From Parus major (Eukaryota > Chordata > Aves > Passeriformes > Paridae): a stretch of DNA of 64,000 bases. A model generated the notes under the pieces. The model was not told the origin of the DNA and ran no database searches. It worked only from the letters and a program-made list of their open reading frames with translations. A program made the translations under genes and the position numbers. How positions within the stretch are numbered: position 1 is the stretch's first letter; every line of letters begins with the position of its first letter. Positions 47,830-62,200 of this stretch are shown here, piece after piece. The stretch spans positions 98,879,095-98,943,094 of the forward strand of contig NC_031768.1 of NCBI RefSeq assembly GCF_001522545.3, read 5' to 3'.

Positions 47830-47882
47830 TGGAGGCAATTTGCCAGCTAGCCCTCTCTTGGACTGTGCTGAGAGTGGCCGCC

Positions 47883-47908
47883 CTTGGACTATTTATTAAT
47901 AGTCCAAG
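47883..47908. repeat. Perfect 10-bp hairpin within the LTR
   Basis: CTTGGACTAT, a TTATTA loop, then ATAGTCCAAG. It lies on the U5 side of the LTR. Confidence 0.65.
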
Positions 47909-48084
47909 TGGTGATAGAGCAGGGCTGCTCAGCTAAGAATCCACAAGACTGCTCTCTATGGCACGCAATGGTCAGTGTCTAGGGTCAGGGTAAGGATCAG
48001 AGAAGGGTCTTTTTATGGTTTCCAGGGAGATTTATTCCATTGCAGGGTCCAGGGACAAAAGGCACAGACACAAGGGCGCAGCAA

Positions 48085-48092
48085 CTTATATA
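48085..48092 (-). promoter_or_regulatory. TATA box of the LTR
   Basis: TATATAAG on the minus strand, about 50 bases upstream of the AATAAA at 48031-48036. Confidence 0.5.
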
Positions 48093-48490
48093 CAGGGGAG
48101 GATCAAGGGGAGGGTACAAATCATGAACCAGTAGGGAAGACTTAGGGGAGGAGTGCAAGGCAGGGTTACATGAGGCATAAACTAATGGAGAAGGGAGGAG
48201 AATGGGTCACATGGGCCAACGGGATATCGAGGTTTGGGGGAATTCCAAAGGGGGTTGGCTGAAGGGAGCATTAGCAACTTAATGGCAGAGGGAACAGGGA
48301 ACATTCGGGAACAAGGGGCAGGGTGTAGAATGATTGATGGGGAAGATGCTGGAACACTGGGTTGGGTTACAGTGATGGGCAGTATAGGGGAGGAGATAAC
48401 TTGGGTCAAACCAACAAAGCAAGGGGGGGAAACAGAACAAACCAATGTAAAAGGGACTTTACAACATAATATAATACAACAATCGAAGTA

Positions 48491-51400
48491 TTAAGAACAG
48501 GTAAAAACTCCAGAGAAGGAATAGGAAAAAGACTTTAAGTTATCATTAATTGCTAATGTAATGCTCTGGGAAAAAAGAAACATTATTTATAAGGGTAAAA
48601 AAAGAAAAAATATATTCTTTGAATACTTGAATGTACCAGATCAGATAAGCATTATTAGAATTATTTGTTCTCTAGTTTCTCAGTCCCTTCATCTTTCCTA
48701 ATGAAGACAAGAGTGTGTGGAAAGTAAAAGGCAAGAGTGACAGGGTGAGCTCTAGGGATTGAATTGAGCTGAATTTGAAAAGCTAATCAGATATGAAAGA
48801 GAAATGAAAAACTTTAATGGTTTCTTTCCAGCAGATCTCCACATGCTGGATTGTGCCTACAGGTAGAAGATGAGGGCAGGAAGAAAGAAACATAGCTCTT
48901 ACTGACCTTGTTCAGAAATTGAGAAACAGGATGATGAGCCAAGGAAGGCGGTTTTATCAAGTATAGAAATTAATTGCCACAGAATTGGCAATTCAGTAGT
49001 ATTTATATCATATCTAAGTGCTGTCTGTCTGAGGATCACCACAGCTATTTTTCATCTTGGCCCAGCCTCCTCAAGCACCCATCTGTAGTACTGAACTTTT
49101 TTTCTGGGGTCCACCTGTTCCTTCTGGCTCATCCTTTTCAGACAGGGCTGACTCCAGGAATGGATGCTCACTTAGCTCAGAAATTAGCAAGATCCCTGTA
49201 GGCAAACATCAAAGATTCATCCATCTAGTCAGTTTTCAAAGGCTCATTTCATCCCTTTAAAGCTCCCTCCAGGAAAGTCTTTACAATCAGAATGGGTTTC
49301 ACATTTTTTGCAGTCACCAATTATCAAACACAGGCTTTTTTTTTTTTTTTTTCCTAAGAAAAGTAGTACTAAAACCCCATCAATCACCATATCTGGCCAG
49401 TATTTTTATATATAAATAAGGGTTTAGTTTGGGATGGTACCTTAGTGTTCCTAAAAATTCTCAGAAGAAAACAGCTTTAAAAATGAGAAAGAAGTAATTG
49501 CAAAGAATTGTCATTCAATTAGTATATATAATAGTAATTGCTGAGATTCATCCAGAGAGCAATAGTTCCTATTTTTGCAGGAAAATGGTTAAAAATTGAA
49601 GTATAAATTTGAATAATACTATTGGCACAGACACTATGGATGAAACCAAAACAGAAAAAGATTAATGAATGACTTTTTTAATTAAGTGGAAGGTGTTTTT
49701 TTTATAGAGGTTGTTGGCTCCTGCAATTTCTAATCATTAGAGTTATGGAGAAAAATCTTTACTTTATTTTATATTGTAATTTCCAACATGATCTTTCATT
49801 TCCCGGAACTTGGAACACATGTTTTTTTTCCTCTTATATTCATTATTGTGAATGAAGAACATCTCTTTATTCTGCGTCTGAATTTTACAAAGAGAAGAAC
49901 TTGAGGAATTTTACTCTCTCCTTCTGTTTTCATTATAATTCAATTAAAAAAACTTCCTATGCTTTTCTGTTAGCCTCTTATACAAAGTTAATTCACATTA
50001 CCCACTGCTTTTACCATTTTATTTAGATTTATTTTATAAAGCAGACTTCTTTTTCTTTATAAGCTAAGACATGCAGTAGACGCACTGGAACTCTTCCTTT
50101 TGTTAATATCATTTGGTTTGGGATTTTTTTTTTTGGTGGCTATCAGATTTTAAAACTGTTCCTGAAGAGCAAATGAACAATGTCTCCTGTTATGTTATTT
50201 TCCATATTTCTATGCTATTTTTTAGCTTACATCTCACTTAGCTCCAAATAACAGGCAATATGGAGTGGACACTTCTGAAAAAATAAAAAATTCAATTTTT
50301 TGTGCCCTTGGCATCATAGTGCATCATTCAGAAACTGAAAGTATATACTTAAAGATGGTGACCACAACAGGACTTTTAAGATCATCACAGAAAAATCTCA
50401 CCATTTAAAATGCCAGCAGCTAACTGGAATTAATTTCAGACATTGATTATATTCTAATAAATAATTTAAAAAATCTTTAGTCAATTTCTTTGCATGACAA
50501 AAATGAATAAATAAAAATAAATTACTTCACTGAGCTGAAAGTGCAACCTTTTTAAGGGAGCATATTTACTATCTGCTAAAATGGAGAGCTATGTGTTTTT
50601 CAAATCAGCTGGAACAGCTTTGCTATATTTCTTAAGGCTGCTGTAGATTTTGTGCTGGAAACCTTATATCTTGATAAATGGTTTGTTTATCTACTTGCAT
50701 ATTTGGCATCATACACAGTCATTGCCTAAATAGATGGTGATACTAAATTCTCTCTCCTGACTTCAATCAAACATTGCACTTCACCATAAGAGACTGAATA
50801 ATCTTTAGCTACCTTGCCATAACAAATACAGGAAAGCTGATGAAATTTGATTGAGAAAAAAACCCCAAAAATACCAAAAAACAAAACCACACCCTTTTTC
50901 AGCATCACAGTAGTTTTGCTCCAACAGTTACAGAGCTTGGAAACACATACTCTCTGTGGTGAAACCACTTGTGCAGATACGAAGAGCAAATATATGCCTG
51001 ATGGTGACCAACTTCAGTTTCTTACAAAGAAAAATCCACCCAATGAGAACATTTCAGGAGAAATTGGGTGAAATCAACACCCAATTAATCATGTAATTAA
51101 TCATGTAATGAGTTACCTGATACTTGAGGACTATACCATGATGCAGGTGATCTTTTTATAGTTCTTCCATTGGTGGTAATAGAGCTATTAGATAATAAGA
51201 AAACCCACATATTGTGCAATTCAGATTTGAAAACCCTAATCTTGACTGCACCAGATGCCAAAACTGCTTAGCTACTGCATTGAGGGTTAACTTAGATTTC
51301 CCATAAAATTAGTTTCTGAAATAATAAAACTTCTTATTTGTCTCTTACTGCAAGTGTTTAAACAGTGTCACGGTCTGTTGTCATAATATTCATGAGTGAT

Positions 51401-54400
51401 ACATTTTATAAGACAGCCAAGAGAAAAGTTTTATGTTCAAACTGAATAAAGAAAACCTCACAATAATCTTCTGTTTTTCCACTCCACTCCCCAAGAATAC
51501 ATTTGAAGAACATAAGTGAAAAGATGGAAGGAAAAAACAATAAGAAAGAAGAGTGAACAATGTGCGAAGGTCTTGGGATTACATCTATAGACCGTGAACC
51601 CTTGGTACAGGAAATATTATTTGCACTGGGTTTATTTACACCTAATACAATAGTTCATGGTTAGAGCACCAAAACACTACTATTGCTAGTACAAAGTAGA
51701 AACCAATATATTTTCAAGTGTTCAGGAAGAGAAACAGATAGGAATGAATGTTGGAAGAGACCACTAACTCAAATAATAAATTCCTTCAGGTCACCAGGCA
51801 TTGATGTGAAATCCTATACAAATACTAGGAAGTATACTCAGTATAAAGTAATTTTTCATAATTTACTAGAGAAAGAAACAAAAGGCATGTGGATGTAAAC
51901 AAGAATTTATTTTTTTTACTGGCAAAATGTAAAACCAAAAAATCCCTGTCCTAACTGTTGCTCAAGTACATTCAGAAGTATCAAATGTAATCTTATGTGA
52001 TTTGAACAAATATTTTAAGTGGTATTTAACATAAATTTCTTCTGATATAGTAAAATAGAGATTTTTTTTCATCCTATAGAAGATAATTTTTTTTCTAGAC
52101 TTAATTTTTATTTTTACTCTAGAGATTTTTGTATCTATTGCCTCATGAAACTCTTACATTACTATTAATAATCTCTAAATCATGTTTTTAGACTAAATTG
52201 CATAATTTTTTGAAAAGTTGATTCTATGCATCTCTTTGGACAATTAAGATTGCTAAAAGATTGGGGCTTGGGATTTCATTGTTTGTTGTGGGCTTTTTGG
52301 TGGTTTTGTTTTTTTCATTTTTCCTGTAGGACAAATTTTTGTGTTCCAGCAGGAACTTGACCCACTTGGAAGAGTTTGTAATAACTTATGTGTGTTCATT
52401 GTAATGTCTTTATTTTTATTAGAGCTTAGTCTGTCACTCCTTTCATTTTTTATTTCTATCAAAATGAAGACATATAACTGTACATCTCATTTTTCCCCAC
52501 AGTGACCGTCCTTTTGCCTAGAGAACTTTCAGTTTGAATTCTGTCTTCTGTTGTCTTATTCTGTCCTGCTATTATCTGAAAATATAAATATTGATTGAAA
52601 AATGGATATATTAAATTGCAATCATAATCAGTCTAGGACACAGAATAAAATCACACAGTATTTCACTGCAAACAATGGAGAATAAACTACACTCCAAAAC
52701 CACAATGCTAATCAGGCAAACAGCTGTTGTCTGCTCCATATAAACGCAGAAATCCCATTTCCTTATTTCCATTTTATTTCATTTGAAATTGTTTTCTAAA
52801 ATCAGTCCAAGCTCATAAATAGTTATCCTTCTAATAATGGATTTTTCATGAATAAATAAATATTTCAAAGATAAATAACCATGTTTACAATGACAACTCA
52901 GTCTATTGAATGAAACATTAGTTGTCACTTATTCATCCATCAACAACATCAAAATTCACTATTTGTTCCTTGCTTCTTCTGCTAGTATAAAAAATTATTT
53001 TTAGTCATGTGGTTGCTTTAATGACAAAGTCCTATGAAAACTGCTGTTTATAATCAAACTTGTCTCATTTATGCATGAAACATTGCTTATTAAAATATGG
53101 AAATTTACTGAGTTCACTCTTATCATAATAGAGACCAAGAGTAAAATTCAAGCTTTGCATATACAGCAAGTATTTTAAGTAAATTTTTTTCCAATTAAAA
53201 TTATCAAAATAGCCTTCCACCTCTTTTCTTAGAGAGGATTACTTTAGAACTGAAACCAAATAAATATTTAATTATATTAAAGTAAATTGCAGCAAACCAC
53301 CACTGCTATACATTAGGAAATAATTACAGAATTATTTACCCCAGAAAGAAAAATTCTGTAAAATCACATTATTGTGTAAATAAGTATGTATAAATACAAG
53401 TTATAAGGGCAAAGCATTTTAAGAATATAAATAATTATTGAAACATGAAATAATTAGACTGTCTTTTTAAGCAGGGTAACTTTTCAATATTAGTCGGAAC
53501 ACATTAAGAACTCTGGTTACAGAGCAACCAAAATAATATCACTGTAGTTCTAGGTACAAAGGAGGAGATCTAAAGAAAATTTTTGGGAGAAATAGATAAT
53601 TTTAATTGATAATGCTCTGAAAGCCTCTTTCCTGATGAGTGACAAAAGAATGAGATATGTGAAAAATATTTCTACTGCTGGTCTTTGACCCACAAATAAA
53701 GACTTCTAAAGGATTTACACATTCATAAGAACTCACTCTTCTGAGTTACTTTACTTACAATATTTGATTCAATCTCTTAAGAATTTCAGGGAGAGCTGCT
53801 TCAATTTTAGCTTCAGAATAATGTAGCATTCCAATCTTAAGATACATTTATTTTGAAAATGTTTCTAAAATCTATTGGTTATGATTATTTTTTCTCTTCA
53901 GTGACAGTAGTTTTACCAAGAAATCTTGATGCAATAGTAAACAGACTTCAGAGACTGAGTAAAATAGTTTAAGATTCTCTACATGTCACCAAAGTTTGGT
54001 TGCAAATACATGAGGTAGTCACTTCACTGGCTCTTATTTTGTATATGCTGAATAATTCATCCAACATTTAATCACATGAGAAGGGAGATTAAAATAAACT
54101 GTTAAACTGCAATCTATTCCATTGCCAACAAACTCTCCTGATACATTTCATCTTCCTTAGTTTCTATGATTTTGACTAGAGAAAGACCTTATAAATTCCA
54201 TCTGAGTGCTTTGATTATTTTTTTAATAATATTTATGCCTGAGTATAGAACTCAAGGAAAAATTCCCAATCCCTCTCCAATTATTTCAATATTTGGAACA
54301 AGTGAGGAAGGCTTGATCACCTCTTACTATTATAAAGTTGACAGTATGTGAAATGAAGACTTTGTTCCTGCAAAATGTGGTGCAGAAAATAAATGTATTT

Positions 54401-54504
54401 AAAATAATTATTGTGAAATCAAATAAAATGGCATTGTGAACAAGAAATGCATTTTTCTTCAGTTTTTGTTTCTTCATTCCCTATTTGTACAACCTACAGC
54501 CCGC
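48491..54504. other. AT-rich non-coding background
   Basis: About 6 kb with no recognisable gene or transposon. It holds a 17-T run (49336-49352), a short A/C patch (50858-50888) and a T/G-rich patch (about 52260-52322). Frames of 60-87 codons show no motifs. Confidence 0.5.
49336..49352. repeat. Poly-T run (17)
   Basis: Uninterrupted run of 17 T. Confidence 0.8.
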
Positions 54505-54545
54505 ATTCCATCCTTGAGGTCCTTTCCAACCTGGTAGTCAGTGAT
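54505..54545 (+). mobile_element. Possible tiny CR1 tail relic
   Basis: TCCTTGAGGTCCTTTCCAAC resembles the CR1 3' wording around TTGAGGTCCCTTCCAACC. Only about 40 bases are similar and the tail is gone, so chance is possible. Confidence 0.35.
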
Positions 54546-57500
54546 TACAAAATTCCATCATTATTTTTATATGATTAAATTGCTTTACCGCATTTTAGAG
54601 AGTAGACTGATAAAACAATAACTTCCTATGCTAATTGAAGTTCAATTTACATTGAACCATCTCTATTAAGTTGCTACATTTCTACTTTTAATATTACTAT
54701 AACTCTCACAAATTAAGAGTTGTGAATAAAACATAATTTAGAATTTTTTTAGTTTACTTATACTTTTCTGCATGAACAACAACATCTTATTGAAAACAGT
54801 CCCAACTGGTAGAAAAACACAATTTGTTTTGCTAAAGGAACTGAGAGTAATTTGTGAGTATGTGCCTTGGTAAATATCATGAAGAAGCATAATTACATCT
54901 GGTCTTGAATACTTTCATAACAGCAATACAAATCCTGTCACATTAACTAAGTCCTAAATTTTGATGACTCACTAAAGTAAAGATTAAAAATGTCATATTC
55001 TTAATATATTATGAAGCATTGCACAGATTTGCATTGCTACAGGGCTTTGAAATAACCTGAGAAAATTAATCAGAAAATTGGCTCATCCCTCCTATCAACA
55101 TAAGATTATAAATCACAGAATACTTTGTCACATTCTTTAATGCACTTATTGCACATATTTATTTAGAAGAGGTTCACTTGATTCCTAACATATGGCACTT
55201 CAATACTGAAGCTTCACAGTTTAATGCTAACTGAAGAATACCATACTAACCTAATCTATCCCTCATCTGCAGATATTCTCTGTGTATTTTTAAGATCATG
55301 GATGAATTAACTTTAGAAGTCAGATATGAGTAGAGAATAATTCTTCAGATACACACATTTATGAAATATTTGGTTAGAAGCTGCATGGTAATACCCACTG
55401 TGCTGAGCTCCAAGGCCTTATAAAGTAAAACATCTGCACCTTAATTAAATGATCTTTACAGAAAGCATCTCTTGGAGTATCAGAGGAAAACAGGATGCTA
55501 TAAGAGAGCTATAGTTTAAACCAAAAATTTGAACCTGAAATGGTGCCAAGAGTAGATTAAAATCTGTTAAAAAATATTTAAATAGCTTTATTTAATCTGG
55601 AAAACAAATCCTAGGTTCAGTTCAGGTATTTTCAGTTATCCCTAGCATCTTAGATGAATTTAAGCTTCTAAAACACTCAAAAAAATTTGTGAATAACATT
55701 TTTTCAAAATACATAAATTGATCAGATTGCAATCAGTTTAAGGACTTATAAAATGTTCTCTACCTGTTGTATGCACAAATAACTATGCAACAACTTATTT
55801 TTAAATAATTTACTAGCTGAAATTCTTTCCATTGCTATCAAATTAGTGATTGGGTAGTTTAAAAGATGATGGGCCACTTCAGGTGAATTTGTGCCTCTTT
55901 AGTTATGATTTGACTTTCAAGACTCTTCCATTTAGAGCACAATGGAAACAGCACAAGAATCCTTTGTCTTACATGGGTCTGGTATCTCTTTCCTCAGGAT
56001 GAGTGTGGCTGCAATATTTTAAGACCTGCATTACAGACAGTTGATTCATTTTTGTTTAAATGGCAATAATATGTCTGAATGACCCCTTCTCACATCATTG
56101 GTTTGGCCTCAGTCAGAACTTTCAAAAATATGATTTTCTCATTTTTTTAGCAATATATCAAAACTAAAGTCATAGCCAGAAAGGAGTGAGACAGCAGAAA
56201 TTGTAGTGATTTTGAAGTTTCAGCTAGATATGAATAGTCAAAACTTCCTGTTTCAGACATTTTGAAGACCTGTATGTATTTACTTGAGGACTTCAAAGAG
56301 AAAAGCTCCCAGGCCATACATGATCACATAGGTATTCTGATAAACTCATGCAGATTATGCACATTTCTGTCAGACTTTGTACATTTTATTGTATTACATG
56401 CACTGCAAAGTTTACAATGAGTACAGCATTCATAAGGTATGAAAGATACATGTTATTCTTATATATAAAAGAATTTTTAGACAAAAATACCAGTAAAACA
56501 GTACTTGCAAAACTTGGTTCTGGTTGCTTCAGAGCAAGCAACAACATTTTGCTGCAGTATATTATTCCTATACCTGCTTGTCTCTTGGTTGTCTGTAAAA
56601 TGAACTGCAGTGAACTTTAAAATGAAAAATATTGGATTTTACTGGCTGTCCTTTCTATTTGTTTCTGTTCCTTTATGGCCTTAGAATGTTCCTGTGCCTA
56701 AATGAAAATGGATCTTTTTTGAAGATTTTGCTGACTTTGTTATAGGCTTCACAGGTGCAGAATTTATCCCAGACAGCTCAGATATGGGATATGCTCATTC
56801 TCTTTTACTTTCAGTATTATGAAAGTCACAGTGTTTCCTTTAAATTTTCAAACACTAAATTTATAGGCATTTGAAATTCTCTTGCTGGAAAAAACATACT
56901 AATACCAACCAACCAACCAACCAACCAACCAACCAATCATCCAAATTAAGAAAGACGAATTTCTTTGGAAAAAAGTATACTTTTATCCTCACATTCCCGT
57001 TTTATTGCAACCATGAAATGAAAAGATTATTTTTCTCAGACACAGAAGTGGCATTTAGTTGAGAAAATCTATCATCTTATCATCTTATCATTCTGGGAAG
57101 ATGTTTTTTAAATTGTTAATGGACCTGTAGTCCCACAAACACTATCATCATCACCATCAATCATGACTATTCTATAGAGTGTATAAGATTTCTATTTTTC
57201 TTTCAGTTTTTAATTAATTTATAATTTTCAAATGGAAGATATGATAAAATTAAATATTTTTTAATATAAAAAAGTAGAAAAAATGTGAAACCTTTATTAT
57301 GAGAAAAAAATACTATTTGAAATCCACAGAGGAAATATTACATCAAGCTAGCAATTACACTCAGAAACTTAGATAGTTTTGCTAGAAAGCTCATGAAACA
57401 TCTGATACAGGAAACAGTGAGAACATTTTTATTCAGACAAAATATATGACACCCTGTAAGTCTGTGGAAGATCTTAATAACTTCTAAGTGTTCCATGGGA

Positions 57501-59255
57501 AGCTCGTTGATGTTACTTTATTGAAACTTGTTCTGTTTGAGCACACCTTGGCTCACTGCACATGGTGTCACCACCATTTTCTATATCCAACATCTAGTTG
57601 GAAGTCAAAAGCTACTTTTTTTCCTTCAAAATTTGTGAGAGCTTTTTTTTGCTCTCTTTTGTCAAATATGATTCCTAGTGATTTTGTAGCCACACCCTTC
57701 CTCTGTGAATTCACCACAGAGATTCTAAGCTTACTTCCCATCCATACAATTGTGAATCCATTCCATTGAATCAGCTTTCCTATTTAGTTGAATGTTTCTT
57801 TTTTTTTTGTTTTCACACCCAAATTCCTTTCAGTGCAACCTCTCATACATCTGCCCATCTCTCATCACATTATCTTCCAGCACTGGGTTCCAACCCACCT
57901 AGATTCTTCTGATTATTTCTTTTTTATTCTTATTTAGATATCACAGTACTCTCTTGCCAAATCTAAACTTCAATTCTCTTCTTTTTTTCATCAGTTGTTA
58001 GCCAAAAGAGAAGGGATGAGATGGAACATCTGGCATGTTTTTCTGTGAGACAACATTTTATTGACAGGTGATTTTATGTTTGTTCCTTGCATATCAAATC
58101 CAGCACTGAGGAAATGGATGGGTATGACAGCCTCAGAACTGTTTCTGCCCACAATATTCTGGGGCTTCAACTCAGTGATCCCAGAAGTTGCCTCGTTGCT
58201 TAGGTAATTTGAAATATTTAGGTAAAAGAAATAATTATTTTTATAATGTCTGTGGTGATTTTTTGAGTAGTAAGAGAGTTTAAGCCCAGAAATAAGTAAA
58301 AAAATATTTTTCCTTGTACGCTGTACATTTTTGAACACTGAAGGGCTAAGTAATACATATGTATTTTTATATTTTCTTGAAATATATTCGATAAGAATTT
58401 CCTTTATTTAATACAGGCAATTTAGTACATTATGAATTTGAGATTTTAATCCACAATGTCCTCTGCTTATTATAAAGAATGTTTATCATGAAAGACATTA
58501 CAAATACAAGTGGATAAATAAAATTACAAGAAAAAAGTGAGTCTAATTTTTTATATGGAGTAGGTCAGAAATAATGTTATTTATTCAATAGAACTGGTGA
58601 AAGTAGAACAGATGTGTAAATAGAAATTAACTTACTGTCTAAAATTTAGGATGTGCTTTGTCACTTGTTAGCTAGTAAGGAGACAACAATAATGAAATTA
58701 CTTTGATATCAGTTGTTCAAAGTCAGAATGATGTGATTTTTATATCAGCTTGGTAATTCACAGCTGGCATAATTTATATCGGCTTACGCTGATGAGATTT
58801 ACACTAAAAATAGACATGATATATCAATGACTTAAATTTCTCATACACAGTTTGAAAAGTTGTAACTGTTATTTATTGGCACAGCAATGCCATTCACCTG
58901 ATGTTGAGGTCTATAAATATTCTCTGGCAGCATTCTATACAACTTCCTTACCCAGGATTTTCTTTTTCTTGCCGTAGAGATCTGATGAAAAATCAAATCT
59001 TTTAAATGGGTGACAACACTTCAAATTTGATTCTAAAAGCTAAACTGGGAAATTCAGCTACTACCATCAAAGGAAAGGTACAGTACAAAGACAACAGCAC
59101 TAATGGCTGCTTTCATGTTTAACAATATCTTCAACAACAACAAAAGACAGACTAGGAGAGCTTTAATTGCATTTAAAAATCAATTCTAAGAATGTATATC
59201 TTTTTCCTGCTCTTCCTCAGAAAATAAAAAGGATGTATACCTTTATTCTGCCTGG

Positions 59256-59259
<4 letters not shown>
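54546..59259. other. AT-rich non-coding background
   Basis: No gene is recognised over about 4.7 kb. A 115-codon minus frame at 57991-58338 is the longest; its second half is compositionally more balanced but matches no family I know. A CCAA array is listed separately. Complex AT-rich blocks at about 54830-55080 and 58660-58800 might be conserved non-coding sequence, which cannot be tested here. Confidence 0.5.
56905..56936. repeat. (CCAA)8 microsatellite
   Basis: Eight perfect tetramer units, likely length-polymorphic. Confidence 0.95.

Positions 59260-59289
<30 letters not shown>
59223..59289 (+). repeat. 30-A run preceded by AATAAA
   Basis: An uninterrupted 30-A run (59260-59289) has an AATAAA at 59223-59228, about 31 bases upstream. 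This is the layout of a polyadenylated retrocopy 3' end. No coding body or flanking target duplication is recognised, so a plain A-rich simple repeat is equally possible. Confidence 0.7.
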
Positions 59290-59291
<2 letters not shown>

Positions 59292-62200
59292 AGAAAACTG
59301 ATTTCTGGGTATGATTTTTAACAAAGGGATACTATTTTTCTGTCTCTATCCATTTCACAACAGCTTAAGGCACTGTGTACTCAGAATGCAACTTCACCAG
59401 CATGAAATGAATGAAAAAGAGGGAAGCAATCTCTGGAGCCAGAGTGAAAGCCTATCAAAGAATAGCTTGCTAAAGATAAGTGGGGATGAAAACTGAGTTT
59501 AAAAACTTTAAACTGAGGTTTAGTTGTTCAAAAGATTCAATGAAACCACTCTTAGGTCTACTGAGATTTCAAATAGAACTGAAGAAGGATCAATAGAAAA
59601 GTTTTATAAAGAAAACAAATACCCAAAACAGAGAGAAACCTTGAAAGGCCAGAAAATAACCAGAGCATGGGAATGGATGTTCAAAGTATTAGAATACCAA
59701 AGCCAACTTAATACTTGAGAAACACTGAGCATCTTCAACCTTCAGTGGGCCAAATCTGCAAGTTTGTTTACAGATTGCAAGTCTCGTGCCTGAGTGCAAA
59801 TTTTAGCAAGATATAAATTCTTTAAAAGACCAAAATCTCTCAAACTCTCCAGTCACAATTTACTTTTGCTGCACGACATGTCAATGTGGTTTTCATATTC
59901 TTTGCTATCATATCCAGATGAAATAAGAAACAAATCACCTCCACCCCCTCAAAATCCCAACCCTCCATACAATCACTCTGAACCCTCTGCAGAAACAGAA
60001 TTGCTATTAGAGGAAAAAAAAATGTCAGATATCACAGTCTTGGTTCTGCCATTAAACATTCATCAATAGCAAGTCATAATATCAATCTCTATGCTTTTAT
60101 CTTACATGAAGCTATGACAGTTCTCAACACTGTGGAGCAGCAGTACAAACTACTTTTTCTTCATCTTATTCTTCCTTCCAGTTACATCAAGTATAAACTT
60201 CCTCAACCAGTCCACAGGAGAAGTTATACCTACTGCCATGCTACAAAAATCACCCCAAGCAAATCTCTGGGCTCAACCATAGCCTTTGTCTGGCAGATGA
60301 CACTTTTTTTTCAGTGAGAGAAATTAAAGAAGTGACATAAAAAGTAAAGCCAAGTATCCAAATCTATTGCTAAACACAGTCAGTGTGCCTGTCTATTATT
60401 ACTTGAAATAGTATAAAAAAAAAAATAATGATATCCTTTGTGTCTTAAGTTTATTGAAAAGGAAAGTATATAAACTCTTTTTGTGCTCATCACTTTTGCA
60501 GTTTGGGAAACGGGAGTACCTACCTGCTGAAATCAAGGTTCTTTCCTTGATATCAACTTCATGAATGGAGGGTGTACTTCATTATTTATTAAATTTGAAT
60601 TGACTTTAAAGGCCTGAGAAATTTTTTGAATCCAAAAAAGACAGAAAGAAGCATCGGCGGAGAAAGGGAGTAGCTCTCCACCAAAATTATTTAAGGTCAT
60701 TTGTTCCTTGGGGAAGTATTCAGTGCCATTCTTCACTGTCTCACCCATAAAGTAGCTGAGACACCACTGGGAACAAGTCTGAGCTATAAAATCTAGAATG
60801 TTTTTTTTAGTTTTATTATTTTTTATTTTATTACAGTGCTTTGCACAAGATAATATTAAATAATCCTTTTTGACAGAATTGCCCTGGCTCCCTCACACTA
60901 GTCCCAACCTGATCTGCTGGGACCTTTGAGAGGATGATCTGAGGTCAGCAGAACTCAGGATCACACCAGTAGTATTACTGTATAAACTTTACTACAGACA
61001 CTCACAAAGTAGAATGATTTAACAGAACCAAGGTGAATACTCATGTTCTTAGTCACATTTTTGTTCAAGAAAATATTGTTGATTTGGGAATTCCATATTA
61101 AATACTGATTTGCCTATCAGGTGAGCATCAGTTTTGAACTTTCTTCATATTTGTATATTAAAAAGGCCAGTTGTGCACTTATTGGACCATTAGGGACAAT
61201 AACTATACCAAAACACAAAAAGAGAATAAACTCTTTTTTCTAACATACAGTGGAGATGAAATTCATTATTTGCTTTGTGTTTTCTCAGACACAGATGTGC
61301 CTGAGTGGCTAAAATGACAAGGTAGGTGAATACTGAATCAAACTTACTTAAATATTTTGTGTTTTCAAAAGAACACCATTAAAGAGTATTCTGAGATGTA
61401 ATAAAACTGAATATGACTTACAGACAGTGGGGAAAATTGATTTAGCTAGTTATTACAGAAGGTTTGATGGCTCAAATGACCTCTGAGATGCAAGAGGTTT
61501 GATACGGAGCACAGGAAGAAAGGGAAGAGAAAATGAAAGGCAAAAATCAACATATAAAGTTGAAGACCTGTTGTTTATCTGAACTGTAGCAGAGGAGACA
61601 GAAGATAAGCAGTGTATAGATCTGTGTCTGATCTCAGCAGGAATTAGGTCAGTGTCAGATTTTCTCTTGTACCCTTGCTCAGGAGCTGTGATAGAAAAGA
61701 AAATCCTACTGTTACAGATGGTAATACTAAAATACATTCTGTTTTAGAAAGTACTGATAAAATGTGGTGTTGCATTGTAATGTCAGACTTAAAGCCTGAA
61801 GAATTTCATTCTTCAATTATTTCATGGTGTAAAGCATGGAGAAACTTAAAAGATTATTTGTACTATAGAAAAAAGAACGAACATTGTGTGGATTCTCATC
61901 TATATTTCTCACTCTATAGAATTGTGTTGAGTGAATAAGTGTACAAGACAACAATGGCATTTGCACAGAAATATAGACTATTAATCAAATTTTCCTCATA
62001 TGTCTAATATGCACATGTGATTTATCAAGCAGTAATTAATTTGATCAGGGAGAAGCAGTGGCTCTCATGCGGTCCCAGTGGGATCCATCCAGAACTTTCT
62101 ATCCCTCATAAAGTTTTTCTGAGTGTTACATTTTTCTTGTGCTGTGTACAGTGCACAAGCACTGCAGGGTAAGGGGATGAGAACACAACAGGACAGAGTA

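Larger units (their letters stand above)
47830..48490 (-). mobile_element. Probable ERV LTR, minus strand
   Basis: A G-rich, T-poor block (on plus) contrasts sharply with its AT-rich flanks. On the minus strand a TATATAAG box (48085-48092) precedes AATAAA (48031-48036) in ATGGAATAAATCTCCCTGG, as in a retroviral U3-R-U5. The U5 side carries a 10-bp hairpin. Length of about 660 bp is inferred from the composition change, so the ends are approximate. No internal retroviral genes were recognised. The 86-87-codon frames at 48182-48494 are in the U3 part and are not genes. Confidence 0.55.

Noticed and set aside
57991..58338. 115-codon minus frame considered as an exon or processed pseudogene
   Set aside because: The second half looks balanced, but no family is recognised, the first half is AT-driven, and there is no poly-A tail or splice evidence.
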